DNA of 64,000 nt from Actinoplanes sp. TFC3 (GCF_001553785.1 NZ_LOJP01000001.1:5297925-5361924); one strand, 5' to 3'; counted from the first letter of the stretch, positions 36,898 to 45,730 are shown. The notes: a model not told the origin generated them from the sequence alone. Program-made: numbers and translations.

Positions 36898-37548
36898 ATG
36901 ACAACAACCAATGATCCACCCGAGGTGGCCCCGCTGGATCGCGGCGGAGTCCGGTGGAAGCGTTTCGGCGGGATGCTGGCGCTGACTACGGCGCTGACCG
37001 CGGGCTTGGTCGCGCTCACCGCCCAGGGCGTCCTAGCAGCGAACTTCTCCATCTCCGGCATGCCGTTCACGGTCACCGCGACCCAGCTGCACGGCGACGG
37101 ATTCGAGCAGTTCGCCACGCTGGACCACATGATCGAGAACAGTCCGAACGAGAATGACACCGGCGGCCAGGTCGTGGTCATTGTGTCGGCGATCGACAAG
37201 GCCCAGTTGACCAAGCTGTGCCAGAGCGTGTCGCTCGGCGGCAAATTCCTGACCATCACCGCCGGCGACGGAGCCACCCCGGTCAAGGCCGACAGCCTGG
37301 TTGTCGACTCGGATCTGATTGCCGGTGACGCCGATTTCAAGAACATCGACATCGGCCAGGACTCCAGCACATTCGACGAAGTAAACGACCGCAGAAACGG
37401 CGGTAAGATCAAAGGCGGCGAAGGCGTCTTCGGCCAGCAAGCGCAAACCGTGGACATCGCCAACCTGAGGCAGAACAACTACGCCACCACCGCGGCCAAG
37501 TTCACGCTGCCACACCTGCGCATGTCGTTCACCGACGACGGCTGCTGA
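36898..37548 (+). CDS. DUF6230 family envelope protein
   Basis: 216 residues from ATG 36898 (AGGAG upstream). A basic N-terminus, one membrane helix (GGMLALTTALTAGLVALTAQ) and an exported beta-rich domain (NFSISGMPFTVTATQLHGDG). LTKLCQSVSLGGKFLTITAG and the C-terminal LPHLRMSFTDDGC are typical of DUF6230. These proteins are nearly always followed by a DUF6114 gene, as here. Function unknown. Confidence 0.82.
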   Translation: MTTTNDPPEVAPLDRGGVRWKRFGGMLALTTALTAGLVALTAQGVLAANFSISGMPFTVTATQLHGDGFEQFATLDHMIENSPNENDTGGQVVVIVSAIDKAQLTKLCQSVSLGGKFLTITAGDGATPVKADSLVVDSDLIAGDADFKNIDIGQDSSTFDEVNDRRNGGKIKGGEGVFGQQAQTVDIANLRQNNYATTAAKFTLPHLRMSFTDDGC

Positions 37549-37550
37549 CC

Positions 37551-38252
37551 ATGAGCGGGCGGACGTGGTCCTTCGCACGCTGGCGGCACGCCCGCCCGTT
37601 CTGGGGCGCCCTGCTCATCACCCTGTCCGGCGCCGAAATCCTGGCCACGGTCAAGGCGCCCCTCCCGGTGATCGTGCACGTCGGCATGCAAGGGCTGGCG
37701 GGCATGCTGGTGCCGCTGCTCCTGCTGCTCTGCGGGATCTTGCTGCTGATCAACCCGGAGCAGCGGCTGTTCTACTCGCTCGTGGCCACCGTGCTGACCC
37801 TTGCCTCGTGGATCACTTCGAACTTGGGCGGCTTCTTTGTTGGGCTGCTGCTGGGGTTGGTGGGCAGCGCGCTGGCGTTCGCCTGGTCGCCGTCGAAGGT
37901 GCGCGGGGGCGGCGGCCGCAAGCGGCGCGAGGATGACGGCCACACGCGGGCCGGGGGCGGCGGCCGCGTGCCGGCACACGCTGGCGAGGTGAGTAGGTCG
38001 CTGGAACCGATTGAGGCGGAAGGACGCCTGGACTCGGCCGCGGTGCACGCCCCCGAGGCAGGCACACGCGTCGACCTGGCTGCAGCGGACACCTCCGAGC
38101 TAGAGGCGCGCGTGTATCAAGCCCCGGAGCCCGCGGCCGAGGCGGCGACAGATGCGGAACCGGTTGCGGGGCGGACGGCGCGGTCAGGTCAGGCTGTTGA
38201 GCCAGATGATGGCCTCCTCGACGGTCGGGGCGGTCGGCACGGACTTCGGTAG
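37551..38252 (+). CDS. DUF6114 family membrane protein
   Basis: 233 residues. The first ~115 residues hold about four helices (PFWGALLITLSGAEILATVK, LAGMLVPLLLLLCGILLLIN, LVATVLTLASWITSNLGGFF, VGLLLGLVGSALAFAW) with the conserved INPEQRLFYS loop, characteristic of DUF6114. The C-terminal half is a charged, low-complexity cytoplasmic tail (KVRGGGGRKRREDDG and a Glu/Ala/Pro-rich end). The last 69 bases overlap cobK on the other strand, a long convergent overlap. Two bases downstream of DUF6230, so co-transcribed. Confidence 0.8.
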   Translation: MSGRTWSFARWRHARPFWGALLITLSGAEILATVKAPLPVIVHVGMQGLAGMLVPLLLLLCGILLLINPEQRLFYSLVATVLTLASWITSNLGGFFVGLLLGLVGSALAFAWSPSKVRGGGGRKRREDDGHTRAGGGGRVPAHAGEVSRSLEPIEAEGRLDSAAVHAPEAGTRVDLAAADTSELEARVYQAPEPAAEAATDAEPVAGRTARSGQAVEPDDGLLDGRGGRHGLR

Positions 38253-38996
38253 TGGTGGGCGGTCGACCAGGATGACCGGTACTGCTTCGGCGCGGGCGGC
38301 ATCGAGTTTTGCGGTGTCGCCTCCGCTGTTCTTGGTGACCAGGACGTCGACGCGGTGGCGGCGGAGCAGGTCGCGTTCGCCGTCGATGGTGAACGGGCCA
38401 CGGTCGAGCAGGATCTCGAGCCGGGGCGGCACGGGTGGGGCCGGGGCTTCGACCGAGCGGGACAGGAACCAGCAGGTGTCCAGCTCCGCGAACGCCGCGA
38501 TGCTCTGCCGGCCGGTGGTCAGGAACACGCGCTCCCCGATCGAGGGCACCAGCGCCGCTGCCGCCGGAACCGACTCGACCCGGTGCCACACGTCCCCGGT
38601 CTGCGCGGTCCAGCCTGGACGCCGCAGGATCAGCAGTGGCAGCCCGGTCGCCTCGGCCGCCGCGACGGCGTGAGATGTCATCGTGGCGGCAAAGGGGTGG
38701 GTCGCGTCCACCAGGGCATCGATGCGTTGCTCATGCAGGTAGCGCTTCAGCCCGTCCACGCCGCCGAATCCGCCGATGCGAACCTCGCCGCGAGGCAGCA
38801 GCGGCGCCGAAGTCCGTCCCGCAAGAGAGCTGACCACCTCCACACCGCGACCTGAATCCCCATCGGCGAAAGCCCCACCATCGAGGGCCTCACGAGCGAG
38901 ACCCGCGCGAGCAGCCGGCCCCTCCCCCGCAACCCGATCGGCGAGCGCCCGCGCTTCGGTGGTGCCGCCCAGGAGCAGGATCCTCAGGGGCGGCAT
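38184..38996 (-). CDS. cobK: Precorrin-6A reductase
   Basis: 270-residue CobK, which reduces precorrin-6A to precorrin-6B with NADPH. N-terminal ILLLGGTTEARALADRV, the mid motif VDATHPFAATMTSHAV, RVFLTTGRQSIAAF and VDVLVTKNSGGDTAKLDAAR are diagnostic. Last gene of the cobL-cobM-cobK operon; its start overlaps the cobM end by 13 bases. Confidence 0.95.
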   Translation of the reverse strand: MPPLRILLLGGTTEARALADRVAGEGPAARAGLAREALDGGAFADGDSGRGVEVVSSLAGRTSAPLLPRGEVRIGGFGGVDGLKRYLHEQRIDALVDATHPFAATMTSHAVAAAEATGLPLLILRRPGWTAQTGDVWHRVESVPAAAALVPSIGERVFLTTGRQSIAAFAELDTCWFLSRSVEAPAPPVPPRLEILLDRGPFTIDGERDLLRRHRVDVLVTKNSGGDTAKLDAARAEAVPVILVDRPPLPKSVPTAPTVEEAIIWLNSLT

Positions 38997-39727
38997 CGGT
39001 CGGCCGAGTACAGGTGGCTGTCGGGGAACTGGGATGCCGTCAGGGCGGCGCCGACCACGATGACCGCCGTGCGTTTGATGCCTGCCTCCCGGACCTTGGG
39101 GGCGATGTCGGCCAGGGTGCCGCGTACGATCTGCTCGTCCTCGCGGCTGGCTCGGGCTACCACCGCCACCGGGCAGGCTTCGCCGTAGTTGGGCACCAGC
39201 TCGGCAACGACTGCCTCGATGCGCTGGACGGCCAGGTGCAGCACCATGGTGGCGCGGCTGGCGCCGAGGGTGGCGAGGTTTTCGCCGGGTGGCATGGCGG
39301 TGGCTCGTTCAGCGGTGCGGGTCAGGATCACCGTCTGCGCGACCTCGGGCACTGTGAACTCGCGCGCGAGCGATGCCGCGGCTGCCGCGAATGCGGGTAC
39401 GCCGGGGACCACCTCGTAGGGCACGCCGGCCTCGTCCAAGCGGCGCATCTGCTCGGCCACCGCGCTGAACACAGAGGGGTCTCCGGAGTGCAGGCGGGCC
39501 ACGTCCTGACCTGCTGCCGTCGCCTTGACCAGCTCGGTGATGATCTGGTCCAGGTTGAGGTCGGCGGTATCCACCAGCCGGGCGTCCGGTGGGCACACCT
39601 CCAGCAGTTCGCGGGGCACGAGGCTGCCCGCATACAGGCAGACGGGTGCCGCGGCGAGGATACGCTGGCCTCGTACCGTGATGAGGTCCGCAGCCCCGGG
39701 GCCTGCTCCGATGAAGTGAACCGTCAT
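38984..39727 (-). CDS. cobM: Precorrin-4 C11-methyltransferase
   Basis: 247-residue SAM methylase. VHFIGAGPGAADLITVRGQR, LHSGDPSVFSAVAEQMRRLD and VVPGVPAFAAAAASL, followed by RTAERATAMPPGENLA, match CobM/CbiF. ATG at 39727 overlaps the cobL stop (ATGA); an upstream GTG at 39772 is inside cobL and rejected. Confidence 0.95.
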   Translation of the reverse strand: MTVHFIGAGPGAADLITVRGQRILAAAPVCLYAGSLVPRELLEVCPPDARLVDTADLNLDQIITELVKATAAGQDVARLHSGDPSVFSAVAEQMRRLDEAGVPYEVVPGVPAFAAAAASLAREFTVPEVAQTVILTRTAERATAMPPGENLATLGASRATMVLHLAVQRIEAVVAELVPNYGEACPVAVVARASREDEQIVRGTLADIAPKVREAGIKRTAVIVVGAALTASQFPDSHLYSADRCRP

Positions 39728-40938
39728 GGCTTGACCACCGCCCAGATCGTGACTGGCATCATCGCTCGCCATCCCGTGAATCCGCCGATCGGCGACGCGC
39801 GACTGACCGCGAGGCGGGTCAGCTCGCCACCGAGCTTGGCATACCAGGCCGCGAGCACCGCTTCCGATTCAAGCGTGACCGCGTTGGCGACCAGCCGTCC
39901 GCCTGCCGGCAACGCGTCCCACGCCGCTTCGAGGACGCCCTCGCGCGTTACTCCGCCGCCGATGAAGACCACGTCGGGCGTGGGCAAGCCGGTAAGGGCG
40001 GCGGGTGCACGGCCTTGCACAACCTTGATCTCCGGTACGCCCAAAGCCCGCGCGTTCCCCTCGATCCGCCCGGCCCGGGTCGCATCGGACTCGATGGCAA
40101 CCGCCCGGCACGCGGAGTGCGAGCGCATCCACTCGATCGCGATGCTGCCCGAGCCCGCCCCGATGTCCCAGAGAATCTCGCCGGGCTGGGGGCCGAGCAG
40201 CGCCAGGGTGACAGCTCGAACTTCGCGCTTCGTGAGTTGGCCGTCGGTGTCGAATGCGTCATCCGGCAACCCTGGCACGCGGGGCCGGGCAGCGCCTCCT
40301 CGTCCACACTGGATGCCGATCACGTTGAGTGATCCACACCCGGTGACCTGGATCGTGTCGGCGGCCCCCGTGACGAGCGTCTCATTTTCCGAACCGAGCT
40401 GTCCGAGAATGGTCATCGTGGCGCTTCCGTAGCCTCTGGCCTGCAAAAGCGCTGCCACCTGGGCGGGAGTGCCCGCATCGCGGCCGAGCACGAGGATGCG
40501 GCGATTTGGGTGGATTAGCGGATGGAGCTCAGCTACCGGCGCCGTCACTACGCTGAGTAAATCCACGTCCGCCAACGGCCATCCGAGCCGGGCGGCCGCC
40601 AGCGAGACCGATGACGGATGCGGGAGGATCGTCACGTCGTTCACGAAGCGCTGAAGGGTGGCACCGACGCCGTGGAACATGGGGTCACCGCTGGCCACCA
40701 CGGCCACGCGACGGTCCCGGTGAGCGTCGAGCAGACCGGGCAGCGCGGGAAGCATCGGGGAGGGCCAGGCGACACGGTCGCCAGGCACTTCGCCGGCGGG
40801 AAGGAGATCGAGTTGACGCTCGCTACCGAAGATCACGTCCGCGGCGGACAGGGCCGCCCGGGCCGTACCGGAAAGTCCGCTCCAGCCGTCGGCGCCGATG
40901 CCGACCACGGTCAGCCGGGCGGGGTTGTCAGTCACCAC
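39724..40938 (-). CDS. cobL: Precorrin-6Y C5,15-methyltransferase (decarboxylating)
   Basis: 404-residue bifunctional CobL. The N-terminal half (CbiE-like: VVGIGADGWSGLSGTARAAL, VVASGDPMFHGVGATL) methylates C5/C15, and the C-terminal half (CbiT-like: LTKREVRAVTLALLGPQPGE, DIGAGSGSIAIEWMRSH) carries the SAM-dependent methyl transfer with decarboxylation of the C12 acetate. First gene of the cobLMK operon. Two adjacent GTG codons (40938, 40935) can start it. No riboswitch is visible upstream. Confidence 0.95.
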   Translation of the reverse strand: MVTDNPARLTVVGIGADGWSGLSGTARAALSAADVIFGSERQLDLLPAGEVPGDRVAWPSPMLPALPGLLDAHRDRRVAVVASGDPMFHGVGATLQRFVNDVTILPHPSSVSLAAARLGWPLADVDLLSVVTAPVAELHPLIHPNRRILVLGRDAGTPAQVAALLQARGYGSATMTILGQLGSENETLVTGAADTIQVTGCGSLNVIGIQCGRGGAARPRVPGLPDDAFDTDGQLTKREVRAVTLALLGPQPGEILWDIGAGSGSIAIEWMRSHSACRAVAIESDATRAGRIEGNARALGVPEIKVVQGRAPAALTGLPTPDVVFIGGGVTREGVLEAAWDALPAGGRLVANAVTLESEAVLAAWYAKLGGELTRLAVSRASPIGGFTGWRAMMPVTIWAVVKP

Positions 40939-41214
40939 GTGACGTTAGCTGTCCGACGGCTCGCGTTCGCCCGCCGCACCCCGGAGATCGATAGCTTTCG
41001 CTGCATGAAGCACGGACTGCCCGGGACAGGCGCCATCATCTGGACTTTCCGGTCAGCGGGCTGATCGAAAAGATCATCTCCGGCAACGAGTTTTTCGCGG
41101 CTTCGTTGAGCCTTCCCGCAGCGGCTCGCGTATCACCACCCGACGGCCACCCGAGACTGGTCGTCACGCCGGCCGCTGGGGGGTGGCCGACGCCGCAGAC
41201 GAACTGGCGAGCAG

Positions 41215-42729
41215 GTGTGGCGGATGGTTTTCCAAACCTTCGAGGATCAGCGAGCCGCCCGGGACTCCTGGGGCGACGGCGGGAGCTTCTGGGACGAGCC
41301 GGAGCTCAACCGCAACGTGCCCCGCGGCGACATCGTCGTGGAGTCACCGGACAACCCTTCCGGCTGGCAGGGCAGCGGTCCGGCGATCGCCACCGATGAC
41401 CGGCCGCCCGCCGAGGCGACCTCGGGTAACCGCCTGTTCACGGTGCTGCTGTTCTTCGCCGGCCTGGCCACGAGCCTGGCGCTCTGGCTGTTCGAGACCG
41501 AGGCCGGTGCGGTCAGCGACACGCCGGCCCTGATGATGGCGGTCGGGCGCCTCACCGGGCTCGCCGGCGGGTATGTGCTGTTCATCCAGCTACTGATGAT
41601 GAGCCGGGTCTCGTTCCTCGAGGAGTGGGTCGGCGCTCGCGACCTGCTGCGCTGGCACCGGTGGCTGGGCACGTCCCTGGTGCTGCTGGTGGGCGCGCAC
41701 GTCGTGTTCATCGTGTACGGCTACGCGCTCACCGCCGGGACCGGCGTGGTCGATCAGGGCTGGACCATGATCACCACGTTCCCGGACATGATCAAGGCAA
41801 CGATCGCCACCGGTCTGCTGGTGTTCATCAGCCTGATCTCGATCCGGACGCTGCGCAACAAGCTGAACTACGAGCTCTGGCACCTGATCCACCTGACCGG
41901 CTACCTCGTGTTGCTGCTGGGCTACGGCCACCAGGTCGTGATGGGCGCCAACCTGTCCGGCCGGTTCGCCGACGTCTTCTGGCCCGGTCTGGGCGCCCTC
42001 GTCATCGCCGCGCTGGTCTGGGGCCGGATCGTCGAGCCGCTCTGGCTGAACACGCGCCACCGCTTCGAGGTCGCCGAGGTGGTCGCCGAGGGCGCCAACA
42101 CGTTCTCGATCTACATCGACGGGCGCAACCTCGACCGGCTCCCCGCCCAGGCGGGGCAGTTCATGCGCTGGCGGTTCTTCACCCGCAACGGCTGGTGGCA
42201 GTCGCACCCCTTCTCGCTGTCCGCCGCGCCGAACCCGCAATGGCTGCGCCTGACGGTCACCGCGGTCGGCGGTCACACAAGCCTGCTGGGTCAGATGCAT
42301 CCAGGCACCAAGATCTGGGCGGAAGGACCTTTCGGTACGTTCACGGCCCAGCGCCGGACCCGCCGCCGGGCACTGCTCATCGCCGGTGGCAGTGGCATCG
42401 CCCCCATCCGCGCGCTGCTCGAGGACATGCCGCCGGACACCATCGTCATCTACCGCGCCAGCCGGCCCGATGAGCTGGTGTTCCGCGAGGAACTCGAGGA
42501 CCTGGCCGAGCGCCGCGACGCCTGGGTGCGCTACATCGTCGGCTCCCGCACCGACCCCGGCCCGCGGCGGCTGTTCACCTCGGAGGGCCTGCTCGGGCTG
42601 GTCCCCGACGTCAACCGCCGCGACGTTTACCTGTGCGGCCCGCCCGGCCTGGTCGGCACGGCCGTGCAGACGCTGCGGGAACTCGACGTACCCGACAGTC
42701 AGATGCACCTCGACCCCTTCGAATTCTGA
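41215..42729 (+). CDS. Transmembrane ferric-reductase/ferredoxin-reductase-like protein
   Basis: 504 residues. A soluble N-terminus is followed by about six helices (residues about 80-285) with haem-ligand-type histidines in LRWHRWLGTSLVLLVGAHVV and LWHLIHLTGYLVLLLGYGHQ, then an FNR module: FAD site HPFSLSAAP and NAD(P) site IAGGSGIAPIRALLE, ending LCGPPGLVG. This is the ferric-reductase-like domain plus oxidoreductase arrangement. With the FMN-binding and ApbE genes downstream it likely moves electrons from NAD(P)H across the membrane to an extracytoplasmic flavoprotein. GTG 41215 is used; ATG 41224 is an alternative. Confidence 0.88.
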   Translation: MWRMVFQTFEDQRAARDSWGDGGSFWDEPELNRNVPRGDIVVESPDNPSGWQGSGPAIATDDRPPAEATSGNRLFTVLLFFAGLATSLALWLFETEAGAVSDTPALMMAVGRLTGLAGGYVLFIQLLMMSRVSFLEEWVGARDLLRWHRWLGTSLVLLVGAHVVFIVYGYALTAGTGVVDQGWTMITTFPDMIKATIATGLLVFISLISIRTLRNKLNYELWHLIHLTGYLVLLLGYGHQVVMGANLSGRFADVFWPGLGALVIAALVWGRIVEPLWLNTRHRFEVAEVVAEGANTFSIYIDGRNLDRLPAQAGQFMRWRFFTRNGWWQSHPFSLSAAPNPQWLRLTVTAVGGHTSLLGQMHPGTKIWAEGPFGTFTAQRRTRRRALLIAGGSGIAPIRALLEDMPPDTIVIYRASRPDELVFREELEDLAERRDAWVRYIVGSRTDPGPRRLFTSEGLLGLVPDVNRRDVYLCGPPGLVGTAVQTLRELDVPDSQMHLDPFEF

Positions 42730-42744
42730 GTCTGGGAGTTAGTG

Positions 42745-43308
42745 ATGCGACGCAGCACCGCAGCAGCCGTAGGGACGCTCACCGGAGCCGCCCTGATCAT
42801 CGGCGTGCGTTTGAGCGTGTCCGCCCCCGGCGTCGTGGCCGCGCCGCCCGCCGTCGACCTGGCCGGCGAAGGACTGGACGCCCCGGCCGCGAACGACCCG
42901 ACCTCACCGCCGAGCAAGACGGGCGGCAAGGAGGACGATGCCAAGGAAGGCGACGGCAAGCAGAAGGAAGATGGCGCCGAGCAGGACGCCGGGAACAAGG
43001 ACGAGTCTTCCGGTGCGGCGGGCGGCAGCGGGCTGACCGACGGGATCTTCAAGGGCACCGCGGTGAAGAACCCGTACGGCACCGTGCAGGTCTCCATCAA
43101 AATTTCCGGCGGCAAGATCACCGCGGCGGACGCGACGTACCCGACAACCGCGGACAGCGCCACGATCAACCCGCCGGCTGTGGCCGCGCTCAAGCAGGAA
43201 ACGCTCAAGGCTCAGAGCGCGGACGTCAACGCCGTCTCGGGGGCGACTTTCACGAGCGAGTCCTACGTGAAATCGCTTCAGGCCGCGATCGACAAGGCCG
43301 GCGCGTAG
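42745..43308 (+). CDS. Exported FMN-binding (covalently flavinylated) protein
   Basis: 187 residues. A hydrophobic N-terminus (TLTGAALIIGVRLSV) anchors or exports it, a Lys/Glu/Asp-rich linker spans about 50-95, and the C-terminal FMN-binding domain has GTVQVSIKISGGKITAADA and the flavinylation motif DVNAVSGAT, with T168 as the predicted FMN attachment site. The ATG at 42745 follows TGGGAG. Lies between the transmembrane reductase and ApbE, the enzyme that attaches FMN to such a Thr. Confidence 0.9.
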   Translation: MRRSTAAAVGTLTGAALIIGVRLSVSAPGVVAAPPAVDLAGEGLDAPAANDPTSPPSKTGGKEDDAKEGDGKQKEDGAEQDAGNKDESSGAAGGSGLTDGIFKGTAVKNPYGTVQVSIKISGGKITAADATYPTTADSATINPPAVAALKQETLKAQSADVNAVSGATFTSESYVKSLQAAIDKAGA

Positions 43309-43318
43309 GTTCGGCTGC

Positions 43319-44068
43319 ATGCAGCATGCCGAGCACGTCATGGGTACGGTCGTCAGCATCGACGTGGCCGATGAGCTGCCCGACCCACAGGTGCACACCA
43401 TGATCGAGGACGTCTGCGGCTGGTTGCACGAGGTGGACGAGCGCTTCAGCACGTACCGCCCGGACAGCGAGGTCAGCCGATTCCGCCGCCGGGAGATCCC
43501 GCTCGACGACTGCTCACCGGACATGCGCACGGTCCTGGAGGCCTGCGCGGACCTCTGGCGCTTCACCGACGGCTTCTTCGACGCATACGCCGGCGGCCCC
43601 CTCGACCCGTCCGGCTACGTGAAGGGCTGGTCGGTCGAACTCGCGTCGGCTCGGCTGGCGGCCTGCGGCTCGGTCCGCCACTGCATCAGCGCAGGCGGGG
43701 ACATCCGCGCCCGGGGTCGCAGCGCGGCGGGCGAGCCGTGGAAGGTCGGCATCCGCCACCCCTGGGAGGCGGACAAGCTGAGCTGGGTCCTCGGCGTGGC
43801 CGACGGGGCGGTGGCCACCTCCGGCACGTACGAACGCGGCCACCACGTGTTCAACCCCCGCACGGGCGCCCCGGCTCGCGGCCTGCGCTCGGTGACCGTG
43901 GTGGGGCCGGACCTGGCGCTGGCCGATGCGTACGCCACGGCGGCCCTGGCCATGGGGCAGTCCGGCATCAACTGGCTGGCCAAGCTGGTGCCCGAGGGCT
44001 ACGAATCCGCGGTGGTGACCGACGACGGGCGCGCGTTCACGTCCGCTGGGCTGCCGGTGCTGACCTAG
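43319..44068 (+). CDS. apbE: FAD:protein FMN transferase
   Basis: 249-residue ApbE. VMGTVVSIDVADELPD, FSTYRPDSEVSRF, GGPLDPSGYVKGWSVELASA, CISAGGDIRARG and the metal-binding AYATAALAMG support the assignment. No signal peptide or lipobox is seen, so it probably acts in the cytoplasm before export, or on the inner face. It should flavinylate T168 of the upstream protein. The stop overlaps the convergent Eis gene by four bases. Confidence 0.93.
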   Translation: MQHAEHVMGTVVSIDVADELPDPQVHTMIEDVCGWLHEVDERFSTYRPDSEVSRFRRREIPLDDCSPDMRTVLEACADLWRFTDGFFDAYAGGPLDPSGYVKGWSVELASARLAACGSVRHCISAGGDIRARGRSAAGEPWKVGIRHPWEADKLSWVLGVADGAVATSGTYERGHHVFNPRTGAPARGLRSVTVVGPDLALADAYATAALAMGQSGINWLAKLVPEGYESAVVTDDGRAFTSAGLPVLT

Positions 44069-45252
44069 AAGTCGGCGAACAGGTAAGGCATCTTCTTGGG
44101 GAACAGCGCTCCCAACATCTCCAGGGCGTCTGTATCGACCTGGCCGAAGCCACGCAACGTCACTTCCAGCGGGTCCAGCACCCCGTAGGCGAGGGCAGAG
44201 ATGCCCGCGCAGGTCAGGGTTGCCTGTGGATCATCCTTGGTCTCCTCGACCGCCAGGGAGCCTGCGTCGCCGGCGATGCGGTAGCGGCCGGCCAGAAAAG
44301 AGTCGCCGGTGACCTCAACTGTGACGTCGAGGCTCGCCGGGGTGTGCAGGCCGTTGAGGGCCCGCATGCTGAGCAGGCGCACCATGGGAGCGCCCTGACG
44401 GGGAAATTCGGTGCGCCCCTCGGTCAGCACAGCCAGGTCCGTACCCCAAAGATCCGGCACTTCGTCCGTGCTGATCTTGACTTGAACGCGCGCGACCTGG
44501 TCGACATGGCGGGCCAGGTACTGCAGGAGCAGCGTCCGGGCGAGCGGACCGGTCGTGAGCAGGTCACCGGCCACGAGGTCCCCGCCGTACCGCTCGACGC
44601 GGTAGGGAACCGCACCCACGACCTCGCCGCCGACCCGCGCGAGCGCAACCCACTGGGTCTTGTCGTCGCGCAGCCAGCCGCTGAAGACCTCGTCGAAGAC
44701 CGCAAAGCCGTGCCGCTCCCCCAGCAACCGGTGCATGAGGGTGGAGAACTCCGCGAAAGCCGCCGCCGGCGTCAACCGCACCACCTCCCCCGGCAGCTCG
44801 ATGCGCTGCAAATGATCGAGGCCTTCAGGGGCGAATATGGCGGTACGAACACGGGGCACCCCCACATAGCCGAAGCGCGCGTAGAACGAGGGGCGGAACG
44901 GGTAGAGCGCGCTGACCAGACGGTCCTGCTCCCGGCTCAGCTCGAGAAGTTGAGTGAGCAATTGGCGCACATACCCCTTGCGGCGCGCCTCCGGATGCGA
45001 GACGACCGTCGCGATGCCCGCCATGTCGTGCACCACACCGCGCACGTTCTGCCGCATGGGGATCGCGGTGACCGAGGCGAGCGGCCGGCCTTCCTCCTCG
45101 GCAACCAGCGCGGTCACCGTGCCGTAGTAGGGCGCCCGGCTGGCGTAGGCCTCGCGGTCGGCATCGGTCCCCGGCGACGGCGAGAACGCGTAGAAGGACA
45201 GCGGAAACACCACGTCAAGCCGCTCATCGGCGGAGATCTGCCGTATCTGCAT
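44065..45252 (-). CDS. Eis-family GNAT N-acetyltransferase
   Basis: 395 residues with the Eis layout: an N-terminal GNAT lobe (GIATVVSHPEARRKGYVRQL with the acetyl-CoA loop RRKGYV), a degenerate second GNAT lobe (FDEVFSGWLRDDKTQWVALA), a sterol-carrier-like C-terminal domain and a terminal carboxylate in YLFADF. Such enzymes acetylate amines, including aminoglycosides in mycobacteria; the substrate here is unknown. ATG 45252 has GGGGAC upstream. The longer open frame to 45681 crosses the tRNA genes and is rejected. Confidence 0.9.
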   Translation of the reverse strand: MQIRQISADERLDVVFPLSFYAFSPSPGTDADREAYASRAPYYGTVTALVAEEEGRPLASVTAIPMRQNVRGVVHDMAGIATVVSHPEARRKGYVRQLLTQLLELSREQDRLVSALYPFRPSFYARFGYVGVPRVRTAIFAPEGLDHLQRIELPGEVVRLTPAAAFAEFSTLMHRLLGERHGFAVFDEVFSGWLRDDKTQWVALARVGGEVVGAVPYRVERYGGDLVAGDLLTTGPLARTLLLQYLARHVDQVARVQVKISTDEVPDLWGTDLAVLTEGRTEFPRQGAPMVRLLSMRALNGLHTPASLDVTVEVTGDSFLAGRYRIAGDAGSLAVEETKDDPQATLTCAGISALAYGVLDPLEVTLRGFGQVDTDALEMLGALFPKKMPYLFADF

Positions 45253-45348
45253 GTCCCCATCCAACCCCGGACGGCGGGGATAACTCGCGCTTTGGGCTGT
45301 TCGCGGGCGGTTGCGGTGAGCCTGGGCGACTCGCCGGGGTACCCCGGT

Positions 45349-45378
45349 TTGGCAAGGGCTGGGGAGACCAGCTAATGT
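45349..45378 (+). promoter_or_regulatory. Promoter of tRNA-Gly/Cys/Val cluster
   Basis: -35 TTGGCA (45349-45354), 18-base spacer, -10 TAATGT (45373-45378), about 34 bases upstream of tRNA-Gly. The three tRNAs are closely spaced and likely processed from one transcript. Confidence 0.5.
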
Positions 45379-45411
45379 TTCATCCGTCGCCGGGGGAACC
45401 CGGAAAGACAA

Positions 45412-45484
45412 GCGGACGTAGCGCAGCTGGTAGCGCATCACCTTGCCAAGGTGAGGGTCGCGGGTTCGAATCCCGTCGTCCGCT
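45412..45484 (+). tRNA. tRNA-Gly (GCC)
   Basis: 73 nt with acceptor arms GCGGACG/CGTCCGC, anticodon stem TCACC/GGTGA around loop TTGCCAA (anticodon GCC at 45445-45447) and T-loop GGTTCGAATCC. CCA is not encoded. Confidence 0.96.
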
Positions 45485-45523
45485 CGGAGAGGCCGCGACA
45501 GGTTAAATGTGCGGGGCCAGCTC

Positions 45524-45594
45524 GGTGGAGTGGCCGAGAGGCGAGGCAACGGCCTGCAAAGCCGTGTACACGGGTTCAAATCCCGTCTCCACCT
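45524..45594 (+). tRNA. tRNA-Cys (GCA)
   Basis: 71 nt with acceptor arms GGTGGAG/CTCCACC, anticodon GCA at 45556-45558, T-loop GGTTCAAATCC and the discriminator U expected for cysteine tRNA. CCA is not encoded. Confidence 0.95.
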
Positions 45595-45608
45595 CGGCAA
45601 CAGTACGA

Positions 45609-45683
45609 GGGCGATTGGCGCAGCGGGAGCGCGCTTCCTTGACACGGAAGAGGTCACTGGTTCGATCCCAGTATCGCCCACCA
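45609..45683 (+). tRNA. tRNA-Val (GAC), intact, with AICE attachment site in its 3' half
   Basis: 75 nt including encoded CCA (45681-45683). Acceptor arms GGGCGAT/ATCGCCC, anticodon stem CTTCC/GGAAG with loop TTGACAC (anticodon GAC at 45641-45643). Bases from 45635 to the end are repeated at 60671, showing that an integrative element inserted here and restored the tRNA. Confidence 0.96.
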
Positions 45684-45685
45684 GC
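45635..45685 (+). repeat. attL core (51 bp)
   Basis: Left copy of the 51-bp repeat, from the anticodon stem of tRNA-Val (TTCCTTGACACGG...) through CCA plus AGC. Identical to 60671-60721; identity stops on both sides (C versus G before, T versus A after). Confidence 0.96.
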
Positions 45686-45688
45686 TCA

Positions 45689-45722
45689 GAGGCCCTGTCC
45701 CATAGGCGGACAGGGCCTCTTG
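45689..45722 (+). terminator. Terminator after tRNA-Val, supplied by the element
   Basis: Perfect 12-bp stem GAGGCCCTGTCC (45689-45700) and GGACAGGGCCTC (45708-45719) with a 7-base loop and TT at the end. It lies just inside the left end of the element and replaces the tRNA operon's own terminator, now displaced to 60733. Confidence 0.75.
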
Positions 45723-45730
45723 CTGTCTCC

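Noticed and set aside
40939..41214. Possible riboswitch before cobL
   Set aside because: No B12 box (GCCACTG) or CCGGTG/AATCCGG elements are present on the minus strand.
45253..45681. Upstream extension of the Eis gene over the tRNA cluster
   Set aside because: It would translate the complement of three well-formed tRNAs; the ATG at 45252 fits the family.
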